A stretch of 64,000 nucleotides of DNA from Roseburia sp. (GCA_019421345.1 JAHZFL010000007.1:42285-106284); one strand, 5' to 3'. Positions 55,601 to 62,377 are shown, counted from the stretch's first letter. The notes: generated by a model not told the origin, from the letters alone. Made by a program: numbers and translations.

Positions 55601-56650
55601 GTCAGCCTGAAATTCGATTTTGAGCACGTCGAGGCAAAGAAGGTGAAAGACGTCGTCTGCCCGCTGTGCGGCGGGGACATTGTACAGACGCCGTTCGGAT
55701 TTGGCTGCGCGGGTTACGCGAAGGATGATCCGGCAAGCTGCCGTTTTTCGATTGGAAGGATGGCGGAAAAGACGCTGACAGAGGCAAATGTCAAGGAGCT
55801 TTTGACAAACGGCAGAACCGGGACGCTGCGCGGCTTTAAGTCGAAATCAGGTAAAAAATTTGATGCGCGCGTGGCGCTCGCACGGGATGAGGCGGGAAAG
55901 GTGACCGGTCTGAAATTTGACTTTACGGACTTGGAAGCGCCGCGTGTGAAGGATGTGAAGTGTCCGCTGTGCGGGGGTGCGATCGTAAAGACGATGTTCG
56001 GCTATGGCTGTGCGAATTATTCCAAAGACAATCCGGCAAGCTGCCGTTTTTCGATCGGCAGGATCGCCGGTGTGACCTTAAAGGAGGCACAGGTGAAGGA
56101 GCTTCTTTTACGCGGCAGGACGGAGGTGATTTCCGGTTTTGTCGCAAAGACCGGCATGAAATTTGACGCACCGTTAAAGCTGACGGCGGAGGGGCAGGTT
56201 GCGTTTGATTTTCCCGAGAAGCCAAAGCCGGTGGAAACGACTGTCCGATGCCCGAAATGCGGAGAGCTTTTACAGCGAAGCCAGTGGTATTATGAATGTG
56301 CCTGCGGCTTTAAGGTCGGACACACGGTTGCGGCGGTGACGCTGTCTGAGGATGTGATGCGGGAGCTTCTTGAGAACGGGAGAACGAAAGAAAAAATTTC
56401 CGGCTTTGTCTCAAAGGCGGGCAATACCTTTGAAGCCTGCTTAAAATTTGCGGATGACAGAATTTCATTTGACTTTGAAAATCTGGGCGCAGGGCAGCAG
56501 AAGGAAGCGCCACAGCCGAAACCACAGAACGCTGAAGCAGAAGAAGCGCCATATTATGATGCAATGGCGGAAGAACTGGCGGCATACCAGATGCAGGAGG
56601 AGGCAGAGCAGACGGCAGGCATGAATTTTTTGGATGAAATGACGCCGTAG
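52673..56650 (+). CDS. topB: DNA topoisomerase III with six C-terminal zinc-type repeats
   Basis: A 1325-residue type IA topoisomerase. The Toprim domain has LIITEKPSVAQEFARIL and YWAGDAGKEGQTIEENI. The strand-breaking Tyr is in KKLTTYPRTDARVLSS (about residue 345). GSGIGTSATRAEIIRKLVRI marks the core's end, which closes by about residue 690. From there six units of about 100 residues follow, starting with CPVC or CPLC pairs at residues 697, 797, 896, 996, 1097 and 1193. Units 1-5 share the plan CP.C...I..T.FGY.C.NY....A.CRFSIG.IAGK.L....V.ELLTNGRT..I.GF.(S/A)K..KKF.A; the sixth is divergent. Ordinary clostridial enzymes carry one or two such units. The start is a TTG at 52673, seven bases after GGAGGA. 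Confidence 0.92.
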   Translation: MSKSLIITEKPSVAQEFARILGVSGRKDGYIENDSYVVTWCVGHLVEMVYPEEYDEKYKKWRLEDLPFLPEQYKYNVIPNVSRQYDVVHRMLHRDDIDTVYWAGDAGKEGQTIEENIRKFGGVRKGMRELRVWIDSQTEEEILRGIREARAMSEYDNLAKSGVMRTIEDYAMGINFSRAMSVKYGRLLNDAAATRSYTAIAVGRVMTCVLGMVVIREREIRNFAETPFYRVIGNFLPEGSGDGDVIEAEWKAVEGSKYFGSPLLYKENGFKKQEDAKELIGALAGRRAVVDTLEQGVQKKRAPLLFNLAELQAECAKRFKISPDETLAVAQELYEKKLTTYPRTDARVLSSAVAKEIGRNLHKLKGYEPTGKYTERILAEGRYKNIAKTQYTDDAKITDHYAIIPTGQLSELGSLHDLQRRVYDLIVRRFLSIFYPPAEYRTVKLVVDMDGEKLFASAKELKQPGYLEIAGMPKSPAARPKGGTASGGGDGTEHEDPKSDGVTHDDITLDNRSLLAAAAQIKKGDTLAVDGFSMREGKTSPPKRYTSGSMVLAMENAGQLIEEEELREQIKGSGIGTSATRAEIIRKLVRIGYLNLNKKTQVLTPERMGEMIFEVVSLTVPALLNPKMTASWEKGLDGITRGTVVMEDYRAKLEDFIRRETVAMIDRDLTAQIAARIHPFVGKGGRGLAAKKSLGIKCPVCDGMIETTPFGYGCSNYKKDGTGCRFSIGTIAGRDLSEEEVTALLTEGHTDVLTGFLAKSKKKFSASLILERDEEGKASVGFDFSKNQPELLPDVKCPVCGSAVEITPFGYSCVNHRENPDACYFSVGKIAGKAISVDDVTELLTNGRTGQIRGFTAKNKKKFNAALVLETAEDGKKNIAFDFSQNEAQVIDDVRCPVCGGAILVKSFGYGCANYDPNDPASCRFSVGTLAGKDLSVSQVKELLANGRTGTIRGFKSKSGKKFDACVALSRDETGAVSLKFDFEHVEAKKVKDVVCPLCGGDIVQTPFGFGCAGYAKDDPASCRFSIGRMAEKTLTEANVKELLTNGRTGTLRGFKSKSGKKFDARVALARDEAGKVTGLKFDFTDLEAPRVKDVKCPLCGGAIVKTMFGYGCANYSKDNPASCRFSIGRIAGVTLKEAQVKELLLRGRTEVISGFVAKTGMKFDAPLKLTAEGQVAFDFPEKPKPVETTVRCPKCGELLQRSQWYYECACGFKVGHTVAAVTLSEDVMRELLENGRTKEKISGFVSKAGNTFEACLKFADDRISFDFENLGAGQQKEAPQPKPQNAEAEEAPYYDAMAEELAAYQMQEEAEQTAGMNFLDEMTP
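54763..56480 (+). repeat. Six tandem ~300-bp repeats in the topoisomerase gene
   Basis: Units begin near 54763, 55061, 55358, 55658, 55961 and 56249. Units 3-5 are most alike at DNA level; for example, GATCCGGCAAGCTGCCGTTT recurs in units 3 and 4 (55427 and 55727), and CCGGCAAGCTGCCGTTTTTC also in unit 5 (from 56034). This indicates recent duplication or gene conversion. Confidence 0.85.
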
Positions 56651-56698
56651 ACGGACTTTGCCCAAAATGCCGAACGGTCAGAAGGGAGTTTGAAACGA

Positions 56699-57424
56699 TT
56701 GGAAAAAGAAAATTGGAAGGTACTAAACCGTGATACGATCAAATATATTGCAATGGCGGCGATGCTGCTCAACCACATCGCAAATGTCTTTTTTCAGCCG
56801 GGGACAATGCTTTATGAGGTGTTTGTGGATATCGGCTATTTCACGGCAATTACGATGTGCTATTTTCTGGTGGAGGGGTATCGGTATACCCGCTCTAAGA
56901 AAAAGTACGGGATTCGTCTCTTGGTATTTGCGCTGCTTTCGCAGCCTGCCTTTGCTTTTGCATTTCCGTATAACAGCGGATGGAATATGATGTTCACGCT
57001 TTTGGTCTGCTTTTTGATCCTGGTGGTGCGGGAGCGGATGATGCCCGGCATGTTGCGCATGGTCGTGGTGGGGCTTTTGGTGCTTCTGACGACGTCCGGC
57101 GACTGGGCGATTTTTGCCCCGGTGTTTACGATCCTGTTTGACGAGTGGCGTGGTGACAGGGATAGGATCCGTGCCGCCTATATCGGCTCTGCGGCGGCGT
57201 TTGGAGTGCTAAATCTCATGAATTATTTGGAAGTATATCCGGTGATGCTGGCATTTTTGTGTGCGGCAGGCTCTGCGGTGGGTATTCTTGTGTCGGGATT
57301 TGTGATACAATATTTATATAACGGAAAACGGGCAGAACACGGAAGGACGGTTTCCAAATGGTTCTTCTATGTGTTCTATCCGGCGCATCTCGCAATCCTT
57401 GGGGCGATACGGCTTGGGATGTAG
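56699..57424 (+). CDS. TraX family membrane protein
   Basis: A 241-residue protein with about seven or eight hydrophobic helices. DTIKYIAMAAMLLNHIANVFF and GYFTAITMCYFLVEGYRYTRSKKKYGIRL are the core signature of TraX/TraX-like proteins, followed by FALLSQPAFAFAF and a C terminus KWFFYVFYPAHLAILG. F-plasmid TraX acetylates pilin; chromosomal relatives in Firmicutes are presumed membrane acyltransferases without known targets. The start is probably TTG 56699, ten bases after AAGGGAG; TTG 56690 is only one base after it. It is 48 bases downstream of topB and likely co-transcribed. Confidence 0.8.
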   Translation: MEKENWKVLNRDTIKYIAMAAMLLNHIANVFFQPGTMLYEVFVDIGYFTAITMCYFLVEGYRYTRSKKKYGIRLLVFALLSQPAFAFAFPYNSGWNMMFTLLVCFLILVVRERMMPGMLRMVVVGLLVLLTTSGDWAIFAPVFTILFDEWRGDRDRIRAAYIGSAAAFGVLNLMNYLEVYPVMLAFLCAAGSAVGILVSGFVIQYLYNGKRAEHGRTVSKWFFYVFYPAHLAILGAIRLGM

Positions 57425-57436
57425 GCGGTTTGAAGT

Positions 57437-57473
57437 AACGAGCGGCACGCTTTGCAAAGCCGCCCTTATGTCA
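57437..57473 (+). repeat. Dispersed hairpin repeat, family 2, copy 1
   Basis: AACGAGCGGCACGCTTTGCA, then AAGCCGCCCTTATGTCA: a GCGGC / GCCGC hairpin followed by CTTATGTCA. Two related units lie at 62529-62600. The rest of the gap to 57548 shows nothing. Confidence 0.55.
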
Positions 57474-57548
57474 GGAAAATCCGCTGTTTTCGCTGCGATT
57501 TGCGCGCAAACCGGCATATAGACAGAACTTGAGAAAGGATTTTAAACA

Positions 57549-58214
57549 ATGGAACAGGCAAAAATCAGTAACCTTTATGACTTGGAGCAGACGATCGCAA
57601 AGGATTTATTTGAGGGCGCGACGTACCCGTGGGAGGTGCTTGGGAGAATCAGCAGCTTTATCCGGGAGCTTGGACCAAAGCTTGATGCCGATCATTTTGA
57701 GCAGAGGGGCGAGGACATCTGGGTGGCAAAGAGCGCAAAAGTAGCGCCGACCGCTTTTTTGAACGGACCTTTGATCATTGATGAGGAGGCGGAAATCCGC
57801 CACTGCGCGTTTGTGCGCGGCAGCGCGATCATCGGACGCGGCTGTGTGATCGGAAATTCCACAGAATTAAAAAATGCGGTTATTTTTAATTCCGTGCAGG
57901 TGCCGCATTACAATTACGTCGGGGATTCTGTGCTCGGCTACAAATCTCATATGGGAGCGGGCTCTATCACATCTAATATCAAGTCTGACAGAACCGTTGT
58001 AGTCATAAAGGATCAAACGAAGCAGCTTGAGACAGGATTAAAGAAGATTGGCGCGATGCTCGGCGACTATGTGGAGGTCGGCTGCAACTCGGTGCTCAAT
58101 CCGGGAACGGTCATCGGCAGGGGCAGTAATATTTACCCGCTTTCCTCCGTGCGAGGGGTGATTCCTGCAAATTCGATCTATAAGAACCGCAGTGAGGTTG
58201 CAGAGAAACAGTAA
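57549..58214 (+). CDS. Left-handed beta-helix (hexapeptide-repeat) protein related to sugar-1-phosphate nucleotidyl- or acyltransferases
   Basis: A 221-residue protein. An N-terminal helical part of about 60 residues (LYDLEQTIAKDLFEGATYPW, ISSFIRELGPKL) is followed by hexapeptide turns such as VAKSAKVAPTAFLNGPLIID, CAFVRGSAIIGRGCVIGNST and LGYKSHMGAGSITSNIKSD. The last resembles the acetyltransferase domain of GlmU and the beta-helix of glucose-1-phosphate thymidylyltransferase-like proteins. There is no nucleotidyltransferase domain, so it is probably an acyltransferase or a non-catalytic partner in cell-wall sugar metabolism. AGAAAGGA lies upstream of the ATG. Substrate unknown. Confidence 0.75.
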   Translation: MEQAKISNLYDLEQTIAKDLFEGATYPWEVLGRISSFIRELGPKLDADHFEQRGEDIWVAKSAKVAPTAFLNGPLIIDEEAEIRHCAFVRGSAIIGRGCVIGNSTELKNAVIFNSVQVPHYNYVGDSVLGYKSHMGAGSITSNIKSDRTVVVIKDQTKQLETGLKKIGAMLGDYVEVGCNSVLNPGTVIGRGSNIYPLSSVRGVIPANSIYKNRSEVAEKQ

Positions 58215-58223
58215 AAACCAAAT

Positions 58224-58255
58224 TTCGACGAATTAGGACTTTACTATTCGACGAA
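58224..58255 (+). promoter_or_regulatory. Pair of TTCGACGAA boxes upstream of the Fe-S scaffold gene
   Basis: Identical nine-base boxes at 58224-58232 and 58247-58255, start to start 23 bp. A further inverted repeat TGTTAAA / TTTAACA lies at about 58278-58303, close to the gene. This looks like a regulated promoter region; the regulator is unknown. Confidence 0.4.
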
Positions 58256-58337
58256 AATGTGCGAGAATATTTGCAGTATGTTAAATGTGTGACAAACTTT
58301 AACAACACAGTTCTATTTAAGTGAAAGGAGTCTTAAA

Positions 58338-59030
58338 ATGATTTACACTAAGGAAGTTGAAAACATGTGCCCAGTAGCAAAAGGCGCAAAACATGAACCA
58401 GCTCCGATTCCGGAAGAAGGCAGATGGGTTCATTCTAAAAAAATTGAAGATATTTCAGGTTTTACACATGGTGTAGGCTGGTGCGCTCCGCAGCAGGGTG
58501 CCTGCAAGCTTTCATTAAACGTAAAGAACGGTGTGATCGAGGAGGCGTTAGTCGAGACGATCGGATGCTCCGGTATGACACATTCCGCAGCAATGGCAGC
58601 CGAGATTTTACAGGGTAAGACCATTCTTGAGGCGCTCAATACAGACCTTGTATGCGACGCTATTAATACAGCTATGAGAGAGTTATTCTTACAGATCGTT
58701 TACGGACGTACACAGAGTGCGTTTTCCGATGACGGACTTGCGATCGGTGCAGGACTTGAGGATTTAGGAAAAGGACTCCGTTCTCAGGTTGGTACGATGT
58801 ATGCGACAAGAGAAAAAGGTGTTCGTTACCTGGAGATGGCAGAAGGCTATGTGACAGGAATCGCTCTCGATAAGGACAACGAGGTGATCGGATACCAGTT
58901 CGTTTCTCTCGGAAAGATGACAGACTTCATTAAAAAAGGCGATGATCCGAACACTGCATGGGAAAAAGCAAAAGGTCAGTACGGCCGCGTAGCAGATGCT
59001 GCCAAGATCATTGACCCACGTCAGGAGTAA
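58338..59030 (+). CDS. Iron-sulfur cluster assembly scaffold-like protein (partner of GGGtGRT protein)
   Basis: A 230-residue cytoplasmic protein related to NifU/IscU N-terminal scaffolds. GVGWCAPQQGACKLSLNVKN and VETIGCSGMTHSAAMAAEIL hold the cluster-binding-type cysteines, and the helix ILEALNTDLVCDAINTAMRE follows. The usual IscU partner genes (iscS) are absent next to it. Instead it is followed 19 bases later by the GGGtGRT gene, a pairing I recognise from many anaerobes. AAAGGAG precedes the ATG. Codon choice is markedly biased towards preferred codons, which suggests high expression. Exact role unknown. Confidence 0.88.
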   Translation: MIYTKEVENMCPVAKGAKHEPAPIPEEGRWVHSKKIEDISGFTHGVGWCAPQQGACKLSLNVKNGVIEEALVETIGCSGMTHSAAMAAEILQGKTILEALNTDLVCDAINTAMRELFLQIVYGRTQSAFSDDGLAIGAGLEDLGKGLRSQVGTMYATREKGVRYLEMAEGYVTGIALDKDNEVIGYQFVSLGKMTDFIKKGDDPNTAWEKAKGQYGRVADAAKIIDPRQE

Positions 59031-59049
59031 GGAAAGGAGAACGAAGACA

Positions 59050-60060
59050 ATGGCTTTATTTGAATCATATGAAAGAAGAATTCCACAGATCAACGCTGTG
59101 TTGAATAGTTATGGTATCAGCTCCATCGAAGAAGCTGAGAAGATCACAAAGGACGCTGGACTTGACGTATACGATCAGGTAAAGAAAATCCAGCCGATCT
59201 GTTTTGAGAACGCATGCTGGGCTTATATCGTAGGCGCGGCAATCGCGATCAAGAAGGGATGCACAAAGGCTTCCGACGCTGCTGCAGCAATCGGTGAGGG
59301 TCTTCAGGCATTCTGTATTCCGGGTTCCGTTGCAGACCACAGAAAGGTTGGTCTTGGTCACGGTAATCTCGGCAAGATGCTGCTGGAGGAGGAGACAGAG
59401 TGCTTCTGCTTTTTGGCAGGTCATGAGTCTTTCGCAGCCGCAGAGGGTGCGATCGGTATCGCAGAGAAGGCAAACAAGGTGCGTCAGAAACCGCTTCGTG
59501 TAGTGCTCAACGGTCTTGGAAAGGACGCAGCGCAGATCATTTCCCGTATCAACGGCTTTACCTTTGTTGAGACAAAGTATGATTACAAGGAAGCAAAGCT
59601 GAACGTTGTATACGAGAAGGCATATTCTGACGGGCTGCGCGCAACAGTAAAATGCTACGGCGCAGACGACGTGCAGGAGGGTGTTGCGATCATGCACCAT
59701 GAGAACGTTGGTGTATCTATCACAGGTAACTCCACGAATCCGACACGTTTCCAGCATCCGGTAGCAGGTACATACAAGAAAGAATGTATCGAGCAGGGCA
59801 AGAAGTATTTTTCCGTAGCATCCGGTGGTGGTACGGGACGTACCCTTCACCCGGACAACATGGCGGCAGGTCCTGCTTCCTACGGTATGACAGATACTAT
59901 GGGACGTATGCACTCTGACGCACAGTTTGCAGGTTCTTCTTCCGTGCCGGCTCACGTAGAGATGATGGGTCTGATCGGCGCAGGTAACAACCCGATGGTC
60001 GGAATGACTGTGGCTGTTGCAGTAGCGATCGAGATGGCTGCAAAAGAAGGCAGATTCTAG
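59050..60060 (+). CDS. GGGtGRT protein, function unknown
   Basis: A 336-residue soluble protein named for its motif SGGGTGRTLHPDN at about residues 259-271. Other conserved stretches are PICFENACWAYIVGAA, FCIPGSVADHRKVGLGHGNL, CFLAGHESFAAAEGAIGIAE, GVSITGNSTNPTRFQHPVAG and SSVPAHVEMMGLIGAGNNPM. The family occurs with the scaffold protein encoded just upstream and has no established function. The start at 59050 follows GGAAAGGAG; an upstream extension into the scaffold gene is not supported. Codon use is strongly biased, as in its partner. A relic of a second 3' end of this gene lies at 61081-61131, beyond the toxin-antitoxin module. Confidence 0.9.
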   Translation: MALFESYERRIPQINAVLNSYGISSIEEAEKITKDAGLDVYDQVKKIQPICFENACWAYIVGAAIAIKKGCTKASDAAAAIGEGLQAFCIPGSVADHRKVGLGHGNLGKMLLEEETECFCFLAGHESFAAAEGAIGIAEKANKVRQKPLRVVLNGLGKDAAQIISRINGFTFVETKYDYKEAKLNVVYEKAYSDGLRATVKCYGADDVQEGVAIMHHENVGVSITGNSTNPTRFQHPVAGTYKKECIEQGKKYFSVASGGGTGRTLHPDNMAAGPASYGMTDTMGRMHSDAQFAGSSSVPAHVEMMGLIGAGNNPMVGMTVAVAVAIEMAAKEGRF

Positions 60061-60106
60061 TAAATAGCCGTATTTAGCGGTTTTTAGAAGTAATTAAGAG
60101 TATTTG

Positions 60107-60141
60107 GGAGTGACTTTTTATGGCAAATAAGGGGTCACTCC
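60107..60141 (+). terminator. Hairpin after the GGGtGRT gene
   Basis: GGAGTGAC / GTCACTCC with a 19-base loop and no T run. It may only weakly terminate. Confidence 0.4.
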
Positions 60142-60232
60142 TACACTATTTATACATTAATCCTATATGATATTCCTACATTTTGGTGTGTGAATAATTG
60201 GTTTACATAATATTGTCGTTTGACAAAGGTTG

Positions 60233-60261
60233 TTGACTTTGTGCATATACTAATGTATATT
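60233..60261 (+). promoter_or_regulatory. Promoter of the repeat-RNA antitoxin
   Basis: TTGACT (60233-60238), 17 bases, TATATT (60256-60261). Transcription would start near 60268, just before the tandem repeats, as expected for a type III antitoxin RNA. Confidence 0.65.
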
Positions 60262-60283
60262 AGAATTAGGAAAAGAGATAATG

Positions 60284-60371
60284 TTAAAGAGGGTGTCCCA
60301 CTACCCATTACAAAGGTGGAGCATTAAAGAAGGTGTCCCGCTACCTATATCCCAAAGGTGGAACATTAAAG
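60284..60371 (+). ncRNA. Type III antitoxin RNA (ToxI/CptI-like tandem repeats)
   Basis: Two imperfect tandem units, 60284-60323 (40 nt) and 60324-60365 (42 nt), are followed by the first six bases of a third. Shared sequence runs TTAAAGA(G/A)GGTGTCCC(A/G)CTACC, then CAAAGGTGGA(G/A)CA. In the family the RNA is cut by its toxin into single repeats that fold as pseudoknots and inhibit it; GGTGTCC and GGTGG segments with CTACC between them could pair in that way. The layout of promoter, about two repeats, terminator hairpin and toxin gene fits the ToxIN/CptIN/AbiQ class, and repeat number and length are nearest CptI. Confidence 0.72.
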
Positions 60372-60374
60372 TTT

Positions 60375-60404
60375 AGTGGAGGAGAGAAATCTTCTCCACT
60401 TTTT
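60375..60404 (+). terminator. Terminator between antitoxin repeats and toxin gene
   Basis: AGTGGAGGAG / CTTCTCCACT stem with loop AGAAAT (one G-T pair), then TTTTG. Partial read-through here sets the RNA-to-toxin ratio in type III systems. Confidence 0.8.
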
Positions 60405-60418
60405 GACTAAGGAGAATT

Positions 60419-60997
60419 ATGGCCGAATTTGAAAACTTTGGCTTCTATAGCATTGATGCAGATTATTTGGAATATTTAAACAGCAAGGACTCAGAAGTAT
60501 ATTATAATGTTTTTTATAGGAATGCTATAAAACCATTTGTTGGTATTATCATAGACATGACAGAATGTAAATATTTTATTCCTTTAACATCGGCAAAGGA
60601 AAAACACAAGAAGTGGAAAAATAGTTGTGATGAACATTTTTTAATATATGAAGTGATAGATAAGTCTGTAAATATTTCGGGTGATGTATATAAGGAGTAT
60701 TCCAAAGATAAAAAAATGCATGTGCTGTCTGTCTTGGATATCAAAAAAATGATACCTGTTCCGAGTGATGCTTACGAAAGAATAGCATTTGATGAGTTAA
60801 GCGATGAACGTTATCAGGACTTATTTAAAAAAGAGTATGCTTTTTGTTTAACCATTAAGGATAAAATACTGATAAAAGCAGAAAAAATTTATAAGCATCA
60901 AAAAGAGACACAAACTGTAAGACGTACATACTGTGATTTTTCTTGTTGTGAAAATGCAATGAGGGAATGGATGAAAAACAGAAAAAATGAAGCGTAA
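60419..60997 (+). CDS. Type III toxin, ToxN/AbiQ/CptN-like endoribonuclease
   Basis: A 192-residue protein. Its N-terminal half (FYSIDADYLEYLNSKDSEVY, KPFVGIIIDM, CKYFIPLTSAKEKHKKWKN) matches the core of ToxN and AbiQ: a Tyr-rich first strand, FVGI..., then Y..PL(T/S)S.K.KH. The middle SVLDIKKMIPVP and the end RTYCDFSCCENAMREW parallel the LKFMIPI and CNFSLLE segments of ToxN. Family members cleave RNA and give phage-abortive or plasmid-stabilising phenotypes, held in check by the repeat RNA encoded upstream. AAGGAG sits four bases from the ATG. The gene is clearly more AT-rich than its neighbours, consistent with transfer. It lies between the GGGtGRT gene and a relic of that gene's end. Confidence 0.8.
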   Translation: MAEFENFGFYSIDADYLEYLNSKDSEVYYNVFYRNAIKPFVGIIIDMTECKYFIPLTSAKEKHKKWKNSCDEHFLIYEVIDKSVNISGDVYKEYSKDKKMHVLSVLDIKKMIPVPSDAYERIAFDELSDERYQDLFKKEYAFCLTIKDKILIKAEKIYKHQKETQTVRRTYCDFSCCENAMREWMKNRKNEA

Positions 60998-61080
60998 TTA
61001 ACATAGAAGCAGTTAGAAGTATTCGAGTGTAGATTATTTCTATTTTATTCCTACATTTTGCTGGAAGAAATGGCTTAAAA

Positions 61081-61131
61081 TCAAGGTTTCCTGTTTCGAT
61101 CGAGGAGGCTCATAAGGAAGGCAAGTTCTAA
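61081..61131 (+). pseudogene. Relic of a GGGtGRT 3' end
   Basis: The frame reads PVSIEEAHKEGKF followed by TAA, matching the end of the intact gene, AVAIEMAAKEGRF. The flanking stretch 61009-61060 (TTAGAAGTATTCGAGTG, then ATTCCTACATTTTG) also resembles 60083-60190 after the intact gene. The true operon terminator (61166-61202) follows this relic. Confidence 0.6.
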
Positions 61132-61165
61132 ATAATTTCGCTAATTATATAGCCAATAAATATTC

Positions 61166-61202
61166 AAAGTACCGTGGTTTCAAGTGCCGCGGTACTTTTT
61201 TA
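61166..61202 (+). terminator. Terminator, probably the original one of the GGGtGRT operon
   Basis: AAGTACCGTGG / CCGCGGTACTT stem (one G-T pair), loop of nine, then TTTTTT. Confidence 0.8.
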
Positions 61203-61300
61203 CTTTATAGGAAGCTTCGTCCCCTATAAAGCAAAAGCCTCCAGGGAATCACACTGTAGCGGAAGTATCACTTCGCAATCATGCGCGGCGTGTCAAAGGT
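61203..61300 (+). repeat. Dispersed intergenic repeat, copy B
   Basis: A hairpin TTTATAGGAAGCTTCGTCCC-CTATAAA, then AAAAGCCTCCAGGGAATCAC (61233 onward) and GCGGAAGTATCACTTCGCAA leading into TCATGCGCGGCG. Corresponds to copies near 9717-9832, 25142-25200 and 63828-63887. Confidence 0.6.
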
Positions 61301-61524
61301 GTGCTTTTTTTCCGTTTTATTACAACGCGAGAGTACGCCAAGTTTTGTTCGTATTTAATATCAGATAAAGGAAAAGCGGTGTCAGATGGGCTGGAATGGT
61401 TCAAGGATCAGAAGGCAGATAACAGATAGGCAACATGATGCAGGCAACAGATGCATAAGTCATTTCAGACCACTAGTTTAGGAGTGGCAATGATTTGAGA
61501 GAGTCGTCTGGCATATTTGTCATC
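61301..61524. other. Intergenic stretch without recognised features
   Basis: About 220 bases between repeat copy B and the araC end. I see no reading frame with a ribosome site, no RNA fold of note, and no promoter I would defend. Confidence 0.5.
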
Positions 61525-61558
61525 GCAGGACGCTCACCTAAGAGGTGGAGCGTCCTGC
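61525..61558 (-). terminator. Hairpin overlapping the end of the AraC gene
   Basis: GCAGGACGCTC / GAGCGTCCTGC, 11 bp, loop about 12; it spans the araC stop codon. No T run on either strand, so it is a weak or rho-assisted terminator at best. Confidence 0.45.
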
Positions 61559-62377
61559 TGCTATTCGGAATTCTTTGGGGGACATCCCTTTTTGGCGGTG
61601 AAATGTCTTGGAAAAGTACAGACTATTGTCAAAGCCGAGTGAATTTGCGATTGCCGTGATGGAAAGGTCGGAGTGCTCTAAGAGATAGCACGCCTGCTTC
61701 ATGCGGAAATCGGTGAGGTATTCCTTCGGGGAGCGACCAAGCACCGTCTCAAAGGAGCGGAACAGATGGCTGCGGCTGACCCCTACATAATGTGCAATAT
61801 CTTCCACGGTGATCGCGTAGGAGTAATTGGAGGAGATAAATTCAATCCCCTTTTGCACATAGCTGTTTGCCGAGTTCTGTGCGTTTGTGTGCGATGCCCC
61901 GTGCAAAAAGAGCGCAAGCATGGTGTAAAGCCGTCCCGTCATCTCGACGGCGTGTTCAAATTCGTTGCCGCGTGCATCGTAAATGTGCAGGATCTGGCGG
62001 CGGATGGCATCGCCAAGCGGCGTGTTTCGGATAAACGGAACCTCCGGCGTAAAGTCGGTCGCCTTTAAGATCATGGAGGCGTCGCTTCCGGTGAAGCCGA
62101 CCCATGCATATTCCCAGGAATCCTCCTCCGCGGCGTAATAGGTGACCTCGGTATTCGGGTAAACGAGGAAGGTGTCACCCGCGTTAAGCTCGTAGGTCTG
62201 CTGCCCAAGCTTATAGTACCCCCTTCCGGAAATGATATAGTGGATCAGATAGTGGTCTCGGATGCCGGGCCCCCACTGGTAGAGCGGATCGCATTTTTGG
62301 AAGCCGACATTGTAGACAGAAAGGGAGACCAGTTCCTTTTCTGCAACCTTATAGGAATTTTTATAATTTTTTATCAT
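61538..62377 (-). CDS. AraC-family transcription regulator with cupin sensor domain
   Basis: A 279-residue regulator. The N-terminal cupin-like domain (HYLIHYIISGRGYYKLGQQT, then LNAGDTFLVYPNTEVTYYAA) probably binds a sugar or related ligand. The two C-terminal helix-turn-helix units are VEDIAHYVGVSRSHLFRSFE and ITAIANSLGFDNSLYFSKTF, ending HRQKGMSPKEFR. The start is set at 62377 (second of two adjacent ATGs) because GAGGA lies six bases upstream; 62380 is also possible, and a longer frame to 62494 has no ribosome site. It is divergent from galE, but a target cannot be named. Confidence 0.9.
   Translation of the reverse strand: MIKNYKNSYKVAEKELVSLSVYNVGFQKCDPLYQWGPGIRDHYLIHYIISGRGYYKLGQQTYELNAGDTFLVYPNTEVTYYAAEEDSWEYAWVGFTGSDASMILKATDFTPEVPFIRNTPLGDAIRRQILHIYDARGNEFEHAVEMTGRLYTMLALFLHGASHTNAQNSANSYVQKGIEFISSNYSYAITVEDIAHYVGVSRSHLFRSFETVLGRSPKEYLTDFRMKQACYLLEHSDLSITAIANSLGFDNSLYFSKTFHRQKGMSPKEFRIAAGRSTS

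Noticed and set aside
54763..56480. CRISPR or satellite-like repeat
   Set aside because: The ~300-bp periodicity is coding and explained by protein repeats in one open frame.
52673..56650. Topoisomerase gene as a sign of an integrative element
   Set aside because: TopB and TraX names recall conjugative elements, but neighbours are asd and cell-wall type genes, and no relaxase, integrase or attachment repeat is seen.
58278..58303. Rex operator before the Fe-S scaffold gene
   Set aside because: TGTTAAA and TTTAACA arms are separated by 12 bases, too far apart for a Rex site, so only an unassigned inverted repeat is reported.
60284..60371. CRISPR-like short array
   Set aside because: The units are contiguous with no variable spacers, and they precede a ToxN-like gene, so a type III antitoxin RNA explains them better.
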